Below are positions 53,498 through 62,782 of a stretch of DNA of 64,000 nt, piece by piece. The notes under the pieces were generated by a model. That model did not search any database. It was given only the letters and a program-made list of their open reading frames with translations, and had not been told where the DNA came from. The number at the start of each line of letters is the position of its first letter. Position 1 is the stretch's first letter. Where the stretch lies: assembly GCF_003323735.1 (NCBI RefSeq), contig NZ_QOIM01000038.1, positions 1-64,000 of the forward strand. Reading direction: 5' to 3'. A program made the translations under genes and the position numbers. The stretch comes from Streptomyces reniochalinae (lineage in GTDB: Bacteria; Actinomycetota; Actinomycetes; Streptomycetales; Streptomycetaceae).

Positions 53498-54811
53498 ATG
53501 CCCGCCACCCTGCGGCACCCCGGCACCGTGCTGACCGACCACGTCTTTCCCGTGCCGCTGGACCACGACCGGCCGGACGGTGAACAGATCGAGGTGTACG
53601 CGCGCGAGGTCGTCGCGGCGGGGCGTGAGCGCGAAGAGCTGCCCTGGCTGCTGTTCCTCCAGGGCGGTCCTGGATCGGGTTCGCCGCGCCCTGTCGGGCA
53701 GGCCGACTGGCTGGCTGCGGCGCTGCGCCACTACCGGGTGCTGCTGCTGGACCAGCGCGGCACGGGACGCTCCACGCCCGCCAACCGTCAGTCCCTGGCG
53801 GCACGTGGCACGCCCGAGCAGCAGGCCGCGTACCTGGCGCACTTCCGGGCCGACTCGATCGTCCGGGACGCCGAAGTGGTGCGCGAGCGGCTGCTGGGCG
53901 GGGACGGGCGCTGGTCCACGCTCGGCCAGAGCTTCGGAGGGTTTTGCACCCTGGCCTACCTCTCGCGTGCCCCGCACGCCCTGCGCGAGGCGTTCGTGAC
54001 GGGCGGACTGCCGGGGCTGCGCGTCAGCGCGGACGACGTCTACCGGGCCGCCTATCCGCGCGTGGCGGCCAAGAACGCCGCCCACTACGCCCGCTACCCG
54101 CAGGACGTCGAGGCGGTCAGGCGGATCGCCGCGTACCTGGCCGAGCACGAGGTGCGGCTGCCGGACGGGAGCCCGCTGACGGTGCAGCGGTTCCAGTACC
54201 TGGGCATGCTGCTGGGCCAGCACTCCGGCTCGCACGTCCTGCACTACCTGCTGGAGGGCGCCTGGATCCGCGGCGCGAGCGGCCCAGAGCTGTCCGACGC
54301 GTTCCTCGCCGGCGTGTACGCGCAGGTGTCCCTGGCGGCGAATCCGCTGTTCGCCGTGGTGCACGAGGCCGCCTACGCCCAGCGCTCCGTCAGCACGCAG
54401 GGCACCGGCTGGGCGGCGCAGCGCCTGCGCGGCGAGTTCCCCGCCTTCGACGCGGAGCGCGCGCTGGAGGGCGGCGAGCCCGTGCTGTTCTCCGGAGAGA
54501 TGATCTACCCGTGGATGTTCGACCTCGACCCGGCGCTGGTGCCGCTGGCCGAGGCCGCGCACCTGCTGGCCGAACGCGGCGACTGGCCCGACCTGTACGA
54601 CACGGAGCGGCTGGCGGCCAACGAGGTGCCCGTGTACGCGGCCGTCTACCACGACGACATGTACGTCGACCGCGACCACTCGCTGGCCACCGCCCGCGCC
54701 GTCCCCCACGTCCGCACCTGGGTGACCAGCGCGTGGGAGCACGACGCCCTGCGCGTCAGCCGGGGCACGGTCCTCGAACGGCTGATCGGCATGGCGCGGG
54801 GCGAGGTGTGA
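53498..54811 (+). CDS. Alpha/beta hydrolase, proline iminopeptidase-like (S33)
   Basis: 437-aa cytosolic hydrolase. Oxyanion loop LFLQGGPGSGSPRP, VLLLDQRGTGRST, nucleophile elbow STLGQSFGGFCTLAYLS, and a C-terminal Asp/His region (YAAVYHDDMYVDRDHSLATA). It resembles prolyl aminopeptidases that release N-terminal residues from peptides. ATG with AGGAGG 6 nt upstream. No link to the cob operon other than position. Confidence 0.9.
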   Translation: MPATLRHPGTVLTDHVFPVPLDHDRPDGEQIEVYAREVVAAGREREELPWLLFLQGGPGSGSPRPVGQADWLAAALRHYRVLLLDQRGTGRSTPANRQSLAARGTPEQQAAYLAHFRADSIVRDAEVVRERLLGGDGRWSTLGQSFGGFCTLAYLSRAPHALREAFVTGGLPGLRVSADDVYRAAYPRVAAKNAAHYARYPQDVEAVRRIAAYLAEHEVRLPDGSPLTVQRFQYLGMLLGQHSGSHVLHYLLEGAWIRGASGPELSDAFLAGVYAQVSLAANPLFAVVHEAAYAQRSVSTQGTGWAAQRLRGEFPAFDAERALEGGEPVLFSGEMIYPWMFDLDPALVPLAEAAHLLAERGDWPDLYDTERLAANEVPVYAAVYHDDMYVDRDHSLATARAVPHVRTWVTSAWEHDALRVSRGTVLERLIGMARGEV

Positions 54812-54957
54812 CGGCGTACGGGTAGCGGCACGGGCGGAGGGCGACACGCCCGAGGGCGCGGCGAGGAGCGGGGGCCCGAGGGCGGATCCTGGGTGCACGG
54901 ACTGGCGAAGCTGGGCACCCGGTCCCTCCACGATCTGCTCCCAGGGAGTGCAGCCCG

Positions 54958-56724
54958 TTGTCGCAACTCGCCCGTATCGCCCGTATCGTCCGGCACCCCG
55001 TCAAGGGGCTCCCCGGCCACGACGTCCCCCAGGCCCGGCTCACCGCCCTGGGGGGCGTGCCCCGCGACCGCGTGTTCGCGTTCGCACGGCGTCCCGTTCC
55101 CGCGGGCGGCGCCTGGGCCTCCACCCGGCACTTCCACGCCCTCGTCGCCGCACCGGGACCCGCCGACGGGCGCGTGCGGATCGACGAGGAGGCGGGCACC
55201 GCGACGCTCACCCACCCCACGTACGAGAGCGTCACCGTGCCTCTCGACCCGCCCGCCCCCGGACTCGTCGCCCGCACCGACTGGTTCGGCGGCGCGGAGC
55301 TGCACCGCGCCGAGCACGGCTACTGGGACGACAAGGCCACCGTCTCACTGCTCAACCTGGCCTCCGTCCAAGCGCTCGCCGACGCCTGCGGACACGCGGT
55401 GGACCCGCGCAGGTTCCGCGCCAACCTGTGGCTGGCACACCTTCCCGCCTGGGCGGAGCTCGACCTGCCCGGAGCGCGCATCGCCGTCGGCGGCGCCCGG
55501 CTGGAGGTACTGCACCCCGTCAACCGCTGCGCTGCGACCTCCGTCGACCCCGGCCGCGCCCGCCGGGACCTCAACGTCCCCGCTCAGCTGGCCACCCGCT
55601 TCGGCCACCTGTACTGCGGACTGCGCGCCCGCGTGGTCGAGCCCGGCACCGTACGCGAGGACGACCCCGTGGTGCTGCTCGCCCCCGGGCGCCCCGTCCC
55701 CCTGCACGGCGGACCGCAGCCCGCGGCGTGGCCGCGGCGGGCCCGCGTCGAGGAGCGTGAGCGGCACGGGAGCGGCGCGGTCAGCCTGTGGCTGGCCGAC
55801 CCGCTGGCCGAGGAGCGTCCCGCGCCACGGCCCGGCCAGCACGTCCTCGTCACCGCGCACACCGCGGAAGGACCGCTGTGGCGCGCCTACACCGTCTCGG
55901 CGCACGACGCCGGGCGGCTGCGCATCACCGTCAAGCACGAGCCGGACGGGCGGATGTCACCCCACCTGCACCGGCACGCCCACCCCGGCAGCCTGCTGAC
56001 GGTCTCCGGTCCTTACGGCCGCACCGTCCTGGACGACGACTCCGCCAGGCCGCTGCTGCTGGCCTCCGCCGGCATCGGCGTCACCCAGACAGCGGCGCTG
56101 CTGCGCGGCTGCGCGGACGAACAGCCCGACCGCCGCGTCGAGATCGTGCACACGGCGCGCGGCCCCGCGGACCTCGCCCTGTGGCCCGAGGTCCGGGACC
56201 TCGCCGCGCGGCTGCCCCACGCGCGCGCCCGGCTGCACCTGACCCGTGCCGGCGCGCGCGACGCCGAGCGCCTCGACGCCGTACGGGGCCGGCCCGTGCT
56301 CGACGACGTCGACCCCGCGAGCACGGCCTTCCTGTGCGGACCCGCGCCCTTCCTCGCCGCCGCGCGGGAGGCGCTGGCGGCCGCCGGGCTGGCGGACGCA
56401 CGCGTCCACCAGGAGGTGTTCGCCTCCCCCGGGGCCTCGGGCTCCGCACCCGAGGAGACTCCCGAGGGGCCCTTCACCGTCCGGTTCGCCGCGTCCGGGC
56501 GAACGGCCAAGTGGCGGCCGGAGAGCGGCACGCTGGCGGAGCTGGCCGAGTCCGAGGGGCTGACCGTCCCCTCCGGCTGCCGGGCAGGCGCCTGCCGCAG
56601 TTGCAGCAAGCCGCTGCGGGACGGGCACGTGGTCTACCCCTCGCCGCCTGCCCTGCCGCCCGACCGGGGCACGGCCCTGCTGTGCAGCGCCGTGCCGGCG
56701 AGCGACACGGTCATCGACCTGTGA
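54958..56724 (+). CDS. MOSC / flavin reductase / 2Fe-2S ferredoxin fusion protein
   Basis: 588-aa oxidoreductase of three modules. Residues about 1-245 form a MOSC_N plus MOSC unit (IARIVRHPVKGLPGHDV, TVSLLNLASVQALADAC, RFRANLWL). Residues about 255-480 form a ferredoxin-reductase-type FAD/NAD domain (YTVSAHDAGRLRITVKHEPD, LLLASAGIGVTQTAALLRGC, FLCGPAPFL). Residues about 500-588 form a plant-type ferredoxin with CRAGACRSCS and a fourth Cys in LLCSAVP. This suits a self-contained Mo-dependent reductase shuttling NAD(P)H electrons. The start codon is TTG, with GGGAG about 9 nt upstream. Confidence 0.9.
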   Translation: MSQLARIARIVRHPVKGLPGHDVPQARLTALGGVPRDRVFAFARRPVPAGGAWASTRHFHALVAAPGPADGRVRIDEEAGTATLTHPTYESVTVPLDPPAPGLVARTDWFGGAELHRAEHGYWDDKATVSLLNLASVQALADACGHAVDPRRFRANLWLAHLPAWAELDLPGARIAVGGARLEVLHPVNRCAATSVDPGRARRDLNVPAQLATRFGHLYCGLRARVVEPGTVREDDPVVLLAPGRPVPLHGGPQPAAWPRRARVEERERHGSGAVSLWLADPLAEERPAPRPGQHVLVTAHTAEGPLWRAYTVSAHDAGRLRITVKHEPDGRMSPHLHRHAHPGSLLTVSGPYGRTVLDDDSARPLLLASAGIGVTQTAALLRGCADEQPDRRVEIVHTARGPADLALWPEVRDLAARLPHARARLHLTRAGARDAERLDAVRGRPVLDDVDPASTAFLCGPAPFLAAAREALAAAGLADARVHQEVFASPGASGSAPEETPEGPFTVRFAASGRTAKWRPESGTLAELAESEGLTVPSGCRAGACRSCSKPLRDGHVVYPSPPALPPDRGTALLCSAVPASDTVIDL

Positions 56725-56734
56725 CCGGCCGCCG

Positions 56735-57142
56735 CTACGGCGTCCGTCCGCGCGCGGAGCGCCACTGCCGCACCGCGCTCTCGACGTCGAAGGGCACCAG
56801 CCGGTGCGGCGGGCCCTCCAGGGGCGTGCGGACGGCTTCGTCGATCCTGGCGTTGATCTGAGTGAGGATCGCGCGGACCTCCGCCTCGGAACGGGCCTCG
56901 GCCGCGCGCTCGCGGGCGTCCTGCGCGTCCCTGCGCAGCGCGAGGGACGGCGGCAGGTAGGAGAGGTTCTCGTCGCGCATCTTGCGCTCGACCCACCACT
57001 GCTCGGTGTAGGGCGCGTCGATGCCTGCCAGCGGCTTCCCCGCCCCTGGCAGGTTCGCGAACTCGCCGCGCTCCTCCGCCTCCCGGATCTGCCGGTCGGC
57101 CCACGTCTCGAAGCTGACTCCTGGGGGCTTGCGTTCCGTCAT
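56735..57142 (-). CDS. DUF1992 (DnaJ-homologue C28-like) protein
   Basis: 135-aa protein with the DUF1992 core: ADRQIREAEERGEFANLPGA, GKPLAGIDAPYTEQWWVERK, MRDENLSYLPPSLALRRD. Function unknown. ATG at 57142 with AAGGA 8 nt upstream. Ends 10 nt from the convergent fusion gene, with no obvious hairpin between. Confidence 0.92.
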   Translation of the reverse strand: MTERKPPGVSFETWADRQIREAEERGEFANLPGAGKPLAGIDAPYTEQWWVERKMRDENLSYLPPSLALRRDAQDARERAAEARSEAEVRAILTQINARIDEAVRTPLEGPPHRLVPFDVESAVRQWRSARGRTP

Positions 57143-57360
57143 GGCGCGTCCTTCGCTTCCGGTTGCCTGCCGGCGGTCGCCGTGGAGCGGGTGTCACCTT
57201 CCATGGTTCCAGACGGCGAACCGGCGCGGCCCGGACGGTGGGACCGCCCGACCGAAGCCACCGTCGGCCGGCCCCCTGTCCGGCCCGCGCGCGGCACCAC
57301 GGCTGTGGGAGGGGAGCGGGGGCGACGGCGAACCCGGGACGCGGGCGCCGTGACCGGTCC

Positions 57361-59130
57361 TCACGGGCCGTCGGACACCTGGACGATGCCGCGCGCCACC
57401 CCGAGGTCCACGGCGTCCTGGGGGCGCAGGCGCAGGGCGTCGGCCGTCTCCGGTACCCGGTCGGGGGCGCGCTTGAGGATGGCGGCGGCCAGTTCGGGCG
57501 CGATGACGGAGAAGTAGCTGTCGGGGGTCACCCACAGCCGGCCGGGCGCGGCCAGGGCGAGGGCGCCGCCGGAGCCGCCCTCGCCGATCAGGAGGGAGGT
57601 GACCGGTACGGCGGCCTCCGCGAGCGCGCCGAACACCTCCGCTATCGCGGGTCCGGCCCCCGCCCGTTCGTCGTCGGGGCCGTTGGCGGCGCCGGGGGTG
57701 TCGATGAGGGTGAGGACGGGGACGCCGAGGCGGGAGGCCAGGCGGACGAGACGGGCGGCCGTACGGTAGCCGGCGGGCCGGGTGGGGGTGCCGCACTGGG
57801 CCGCGTAGGCGACGGCCCGGCCTTCGTGCAACCCGAACCCGCACACGACCCCCGGGTCCACGCCCCCGCAGCGGTCGCCCCTGATCTCCGTACGGCTGCT
57901 GAAGTAGGCGTCGAGATACGCGGGGGCCCGGGGGCGCTCGGCGGCGCGGGCCCGGGCGACGGCCGCCGGGCCGCTGCCGGGCGGTCCGCCGGGCCGTCCC
58001 GCGTCGGGGCCCGCTTGGGGCTCCGACGCGGTGCCGCGCGGGCCGACCGGCTCCGGTGTGTCCGGGCGGGGGCGCGCGCCGGCTCGCTCCTCGCCCGCGG
58101 GGGGAGCGGCCCGCGTCCCGCGCGGGGGCGGTGCCGGCAGGGCGTACGGCACCGGCGCGGGCTCCGGAGGCGAGGTACCCGCTCCCCGGGGGCCGGCGGA
58201 GTCACCGGGCCGGGCGCCGCCGCCCGTGAGCAGGGTGAGCCAGTGCGCGAGGACGGGGGCGAGTCCGGCTTCGGGGACGATGTGGTCCAGGTGCCCGGCC
58301 GCGTGCTGGCCCTCCACGGTGTACGCGGCAGGGTCGGCGTCGCGGGGGCGTACGCGTGATCCGGCGAATGCGGCCTGTGCACCGGGCAGGCCGAGGACCA
58401 CGTCGGCGCCCGCGGCGAGGGTCGCCCACCCTCCGCCGGTCGTCGGGTCGCGGACGACGGCCAGCTGCGGCAGCCCGGCGGCGCGGGTCAGCGCGGTCTG
58501 CCGGGCCACGCGCTGGAGCTGGACGAGCGCGCGCATGCCCTCCTGCATGCGGCTGCCGCCGGTGGCGACGAGGGTGACGACGGGCAGCCTCAGCTGCCGG
58601 GCCCGGCGGTGGGCGGCCTCGACGCGGTCGCCGGTGCGCTGCCCGAGCGAGCCGCCGAGGTAGCCGAACTCGAAGCACACGAGGACGGTTTCGGTGCCGC
58701 CGATCCTGCCCGTGCCGCACACCACGGACTCGTCCTCCCCGGTGCGTTCGCGCGCCCGGGCCCTCGCCCGGTCGTACCCGGGCCACCCCAGCGGCCCGTC
58801 CACGGGCTCCCGGGCCGCCGACTGTGCGTCCGTCGACTCCCCGTTCGTCGGCTGGAGAGCCGACGGCTCATCGCCGACCGGCCCTTCGTCCACCGGCTCC
58901 CCGGCGGCCCGCCACGCGGCCTCCCCGCCCTGGCCCCGGCCGCCTCCCGCGGTGGCGCAGGCAGGCGTCGGCGCGGGTCCGAACTCGCGAAAGCCGTCCG
59001 TCAACCGGTCGAGCAGCGCTCGCGCGCCGGTCTGGGAGGGGCCGCGGCGCTCGGGGGCGTGCGTGTCGCGCGGCGCGCCGGCGTCGCCGCCCTCGTCCGG
59101 TGCGCTGTCACCGGGTGCCATGGGGCTCAT
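57361..59130 (-). CDS. Fused AccD-AccA acyl/acetyl-CoA carboxyltransferase
   Basis: 589-aa carboxyltransferase with both halves in one chain. The AccD-like half (about 90-310) has FEFGYLGGSLGQRTGDRVEA, VTLVATGGSRMQEGMRALVQ and TTGGGWATLAAGADVVLGLP. A Pro/Gly/Ala-rich linker of about 100 residues follows. The AccA-like half (about 420-589) has VPVLTLIDTPGAANGPDDER and SLLIGEGGSGGALALAA. It would transfer carboxyl from biotin to an acyl-CoA. No biotin carrier or carboxylase gene is nearby. It lacks a zinc finger at its disordered N-terminus. ATG at 59130. Confidence 0.87.
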   Translation of the reverse strand: MSPMAPGDSAPDEGGDAGAPRDTHAPERRGPSQTGARALLDRLTDGFREFGPAPTPACATAGGGRGQGGEAAWRAAGEPVDEGPVGDEPSALQPTNGESTDAQSAAREPVDGPLGWPGYDRARARARERTGEDESVVCGTGRIGGTETVLVCFEFGYLGGSLGQRTGDRVEAAHRRARQLRLPVVTLVATGGSRMQEGMRALVQLQRVARQTALTRAAGLPQLAVVRDPTTGGGWATLAAGADVVLGLPGAQAAFAGSRVRPRDADPAAYTVEGQHAAGHLDHIVPEAGLAPVLAHWLTLLTGGGARPGDSAGPRGAGTSPPEPAPVPYALPAPPPRGTRAAPPAGEERAGARPRPDTPEPVGPRGTASEPQAGPDAGRPGGPPGSGPAAVARARAAERPRAPAYLDAYFSSRTEIRGDRCGGVDPGVVCGFGLHEGRAVAYAAQCGTPTRPAGYRTAARLVRLASRLGVPVLTLIDTPGAANGPDDERAGAGPAIAEVFGALAEAAVPVTSLLIGEGGSGGALALAAPGRLWVTPDSYFSVIAPELAAAILKRAPDRVPETADALRLRPQDAVDLGVARGIVQVSDGP

Positions 59131-59190
59131 GCGTCCAGCGTGCGGCACCGGGTGCCGCTTGTCAGCACGGCACCTCGCCGAGGGCGTGCC

Positions 59191-60291
59191 TCAGCGCACC
59201 ACCCGACCCCTGAGCACCACGTGGCGCGGCGTGTCCAGGACGCGGACGTCCGCGCGCGGATCGGTGTCGTAGACGACGAAGTCGGCGGGGGCCCCCTCGG
59301 TCAGCCCGGCCCTGCCCAGCCAGTCGCGGGCCGTCCAGGTGGCGGCGGCCAGCGCGTCGCGGGCGGGGATACCGGCCCTGACGAGTTCGGCGACCTCCTG
59401 GCCGACGAGCCCGTGTGCGAGGGAGCCGCCCGCGTCGGTTCCGGTGAAGACGGGGATGCCGGCGTCCCAGGCGGCGCGCACGGTCTCGTAGCGGCGGGCG
59501 TGCAGCTGACGCATGTGGGCCGACCAGCGGGGGAACTTCTGCTCCCCGCCGTCGGCGAGGGCGGGAAAGGTGGCGATGTTGACGAGGGTGGGCACGATGG
59601 CGACGCCGCGCTCGGCGAAGAGCGGGACGGTCTCCTCGGTGAGCCCGGTGGCGTGCTCGACGCAGTCGATGCCCGCCTCCACCAGGTCGCGCAGCGAGTC
59701 CTCGGCGAAGCAGTGTGCGGTGACGCGGGCGCCCTCCTGGTGGGCCGCTTCGATGGCCTCCTCGATGGCCCAGCGCGGCCAGCAGGCGGTGAGGTCGCCC
59801 TCTTCCCTGTCGATCCAGTCGCCGACGATCTTGACCCAGCCGTCCCCGCGCCGGGCCTCGCGGCGTACGTAGGCGGCCAGGTCGCCGGGTTCGATCTCGT
59901 GCGCGTAGTTGCGGATGTAGCGGCGGGTGCGGGCGATGTGCCGCCCGGCGCGGATGATGCGGGGCAGGTCGTCGCGGTGGTCGATCCAGCGCGTGTCGGA
60001 GGGCGAGCCGGCGTCGCGGAGCAGCAGCGCGCCGGCCTCGCGGTCGGTGAGCGCCTGCTTCTCGCTGGTGGAGTCGTCGACGGGGCCGTGCGCGTCGAGC
60101 CCGACGTGGCAGTGGGCGTCCACGAGCCCGGGCAGTACCCAGCCGTTCAGGGTGGTCGGCTCGGTGGCACCGGGGGCCACCGGTGGCCGTTCGTAGGTGA
60201 GGCGCCCGTCCACCACCCACATCTGCTCTCGTACGTCCTCGGGCCCGACCAGTACCCGCCCCTTGATGTGCAGACTCGCGCGCTCGCTCAT
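59191..60291 (-). CDS. Amidohydrolase (imidazolonepropionase-like)
   Basis: 366-aa metal-dependent hydrolase. Metal-binding VLPGLVDAHCHVGLDAHGPV near residue 60, a central His in VTAHCFAEDSLRDLVEAGID followed by CVEHATGL, and Asp in PVFTGTDAGGSLAHG. The AADFVVYDTDPRADVRVLDT end closes the beta sandwich. Probably hydrolyses a cyclic amide or ureide; the substrate is unknown. ATG at 60291. Same strand as the carboxyltransferase gene, 60 nt apart. Confidence 0.92.
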   Translation of the reverse strand: MSERASLHIKGRVLVGPEDVREQMWVVDGRLTYERPPVAPGATEPTTLNGWVLPGLVDAHCHVGLDAHGPVDDSTSEKQALTDREAGALLLRDAGSPSDTRWIDHRDDLPRIIRAGRHIARTRRYIRNYAHEIEPGDLAAYVRREARRGDGWVKIVGDWIDREEGDLTACWPRWAIEEAIEAAHQEGARVTAHCFAEDSLRDLVEAGIDCVEHATGLTEETVPLFAERGVAIVPTLVNIATFPALADGGEQKFPRWSAHMRQLHARRYETVRAAWDAGIPVFTGTDAGGSLAHGLVGQEVAELVRAGIPARDALAAATWTARDWLGRAGLTEGAPADFVVYDTDPRADVRVLDTPRHVVLRGRVVR

Positions 60292-60774
60292 GGCGGCACT
60301 GTACGAGTGGCCGGTACGCGGGTGTCCAGGGTGCCCAGGGCGGCCGGTCCGGTGCGGATTCCCCGCGCGGCGCGCGGCTCATCGGGAACGGAAGGGGGCC
60401 GGGGAGAAGCCGGGAAGGGACCACGGAGCGACATCGCGGAAAACGGAGACAGGTGCTTGCTCCCCGGTTTACGATGCAATACCGGCGTCTTTTCGCGTAC
60501 AGGTTCCCGTCTTCTTCTGCCCGCTTTCCCCGGTCTCAAACGCAAAGATTTCGCTGGTGCCGAAGCACGTATTCCGGGCCACTCTCCCTACCGTTATCGC
60601 ACTGTGACGTACTCCACAGGTCGGCTGCTATATCCCGACATAGCGCACCAAAAAGGGGGCGTGAACGGCGAGGCAGCGCGCCCGCACGCCCGCGCGCGAT
60701 AACATGAAGCACCCCCCTCGGGTAACCCCTGACCCCCGTGCACTTTCGGATTCTGCTCGGTAAATTGAATTCGC
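60292..60774. other. Regulatory gap upstream of ectABCD
   Basis: About 480 bp, noticeably less GC-rich than the surroundings between about 60440 and 60660, with no credible gene. It holds runs such as CAAACGCAAAGATTTCG, a GCTATATC...GACATAGC imperfect dyad (about 60627-60646) and TAACAT at 60700-60705. It should carry the amidohydrolase promoter at the left and the salt-responsive ect control region at the right. Confidence 0.5.
60761..60774 (+). promoter_or_regulatory. Candidate -10 element of ectA (leaderless)
   Basis: TAAATT (60761-60766) ends 8 nt before the ectA ATG, and no ribosome site is present, so transcription could begin at or next to the start codon. No good -35 was seen, consistent with an activated promoter. 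Confidence 0.4.
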
Positions 60775-61341
60775 ATGACCGCCGCACAAGCAGACCATGC
60801 ACGTGCCCACAGAGACTTTCTGGAAATGCCGGAGGGACTGAAGCTCGACACACCGCGTGTGGACGACGGAGCCGCGATCTGGCGCATCGCCCGCGACTCG
60901 AAGACCCTCGATCTCAACTCCTCCTACAGCTACCTGCTGTGGTGCCGCGACTTCGCCGCCACCTCGGTCGTCGCCCGCGACGGAGCGGGTGAACCGGTCG
61001 GCTTCATCACCGGCTACGTCCGGCCCGAGGCGCCGCGCACCCTGCTGATCTGGCAGGTGGCCGTCGACGAGGCAGCCCGCGGCCGCGGGCTCGCGGCCGC
61101 GATGCTGGACGGACTGACACTCCGTGCCGCCGAGGAGTGCGGCATCGACAGCATCGAGACCACGGTCACCCCCGACAACACCCCCTCCAACCGGCTGTTC
61201 ACCTCCTACGCGCAGCGCCACTCGGCAGCGGTCGCCAAGGACGTGCTGTTCGACGCCGCCCTCTTCCCCGAGGACGGCCACGAGCCCGAGGTGGGCTACC
61301 GGATCGGTCCGGTCGCGTTTCCCGGCGCATCGAAGCGCTGA
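60775..61341 (+). CDS. ectA: L-2,4-diaminobutyrate N-acetyltransferase EctA
   Basis: 188-aa GNAT enzyme for the second step of ectoine synthesis. LKLDTPRVDDGAAIWRIARD near the start, SYSYLLWCRDFAATSVVARD, and the acetyl-CoA loop VAVDEAARGRGLAAAMLDGL, followed by TVTPDNTPSNRLFTSYAQRH. First gene of ectABCD; probably leaderless. Confidence 0.97.
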   Translation: MTAAQADHARAHRDFLEMPEGLKLDTPRVDDGAAIWRIARDSKTLDLNSSYSYLLWCRDFAATSVVARDGAGEPVGFITGYVRPEAPRTLLIWQVAVDEAARGRGLAAAMLDGLTLRAAEECGIDSIETTVTPDNTPSNRLFTSYAQRHSAAVAKDVLFDAALFPEDGHEPEVGYRIGPVAFPGASKR

Positions 61342-61435
61342 CGTATACGGCCAGGCCAGAGCGGGTAGGCCCGTCGCCGGCCCGCCCTACCGACAGACTT
61401 TCCTTCCCCCGCGACTCACTCCCCAGGAGCAAGCT

Positions 61436-62704
61436 GTGACCATCACCCAGCCGGACCTCAGCGTCTTCGAAACCGTGGAGTCGGAGGTGCGCAGCTACTG
61501 CCGTGGCTGGCCGACCATCTTCGACCGGGCGCAGGGCGCGCACATGTACGACGAGGACGGCCACACCTACCTCGACTTCTTCGCCGGAGCGGGCACCCTC
61601 AACTACGGCCACAACAACCCGGTTCTCAAACGGGCCCTTCTGGACTACCTGGAGCGCGACGGCGTCGTGCACGGGCTGGACATGTCCACCTCGGCCAAGC
61701 GCTCCTTCCTGGAGACCTTCCAGGAGGTGATCCTCCAGCCGCGCGGCCTCGACCACAAGGTGATGTTCCCCGGCCCGACGGGCACCAACGCCGTGGAAGC
61801 GGCGCTGAAGCTGGCCCGCAAGGTCAAGGGCCGCGAGTCGATCGTCTCGTTCACCAACGCCTTCCACGGAATGTCGCTCGGCTCGCTGGCCGTGACCGGC
61901 AACGCGTTCAAGCGCGCGGGCGCCGGTATCCCGCTGGTGCACGGCACACCGATGCCGTTCGACGACTACCTCAACGGCACCACCGAGGACTTCGTCTGGT
62001 TCGAGCGGCTGCTGGAGGACCAGGGCTCGGGGCTGAACAAGCCGGCCGCCGTGATCGTGGAGACCGTGCAGGGCGAGGGCGGCATCAACGTCGCCCGCGC
62101 CGAGTGGCTCAAGGCGCTCTCCGAGCTGTGCGAGCGGCACGACATGCTGCTGATCGTCGACGACATCCAGATGGGCTGCGGCCGCACCGGCGCCTTCTTC
62201 TCGTTCGAGGAGGCGGGCATCAAGCCGGACATCATCACGCTGTCGAAGTCCATCGGCGGGTACGGGATGCCGCTGGCGCTCACCCTGTTCAAGCCGGAGC
62301 TGGACATCTGGGAGCCGGGCGAGCACAACGGCACCTTCCGCGGCAACAACCCCGCCTTCGTCACCGCGACCGCCGCGCTACAGACCTACTGGGCCGACGG
62401 ACAGATGGAGAAGCAGACGCTCTCGCGCGGTGAGCAGGTCGAGGCGGCGCTCAAGGCCATCGCCGAGGAACACGCCGGTGAGGTCGCCGACCACCGCGGC
62501 CGCGGCCTGGTGTGGGGCCTGGAGTTCCACAACAAGAGCCGGGCGAACGCCGTGGCCCGTCGCGCCTTCGAGCTGGGGCTGCTCATCGAGACCTCGGGCC
62601 CGCAGAGCGAGGTCGTCAAGCTGCTGCCCTCACTGACCATCACCCCCGAGGAACTGGACGAGGGGCTGCGCATCCTCGCGCGAGCCGTACGCGAGACGGT
62701 CTGA
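61436..62704 (+). CDS. ectB: L-2,4-diaminobutyrate transaminase EctB
   Basis: 422-aa class III PLP aminotransferase converting aspartate semialdehyde to diaminobutyrate. FFAGAGTLNYGHNNPVLKRA, GPTGTNAVEAALKLARKVKG, LLIVDDIQMGCGRTGAFFSF and PLP-Lys271 in ITLSKSIGGYGMPLAL. GTG at 61436 with AGGAG 6 nt upstream; 94 nt after ectA. Confidence 0.97.
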   Translation: MTITQPDLSVFETVESEVRSYCRGWPTIFDRAQGAHMYDEDGHTYLDFFAGAGTLNYGHNNPVLKRALLDYLERDGVVHGLDMSTSAKRSFLETFQEVILQPRGLDHKVMFPGPTGTNAVEAALKLARKVKGRESIVSFTNAFHGMSLGSLAVTGNAFKRAGAGIPLVHGTPMPFDDYLNGTTEDFVWFERLLEDQGSGLNKPAAVIVETVQGEGGINVARAEWLKALSELCERHDMLLIVDDIQMGCGRTGAFFSFEEAGIKPDIITLSKSIGGYGMPLALTLFKPELDIWEPGEHNGTFRGNNPAFVTATAALQTYWADGQMEKQTLSRGEQVEAALKAIAEEHAGEVADHRGRGLVWGLEFHNKSRANAVARRAFELGLLIETSGPQSEVVKLLPSLTITPEELDEGLRILARAVRETV

Positions 62705-62716
62705 CCCCCCGGACGC

Positions 62717-62745
62717 GGCCCGTCCCGGCACAACCGGGACGGGCC
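62717..62745 (+). terminator. Terminator-like hairpin between ectB and ectC
   Basis: GGCCCGTCCCGG (62717-62728) and CCGGGACGGGCC (62734-62745) form a perfect 12-bp stem with loop CACAA, followed by TCTTCC, 12 nt after ectB. Confidence 0.65.
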
Positions 62746-62782
62746 TCTTCCGTGATACACACAGAGAAAGGCACCATCAGAC

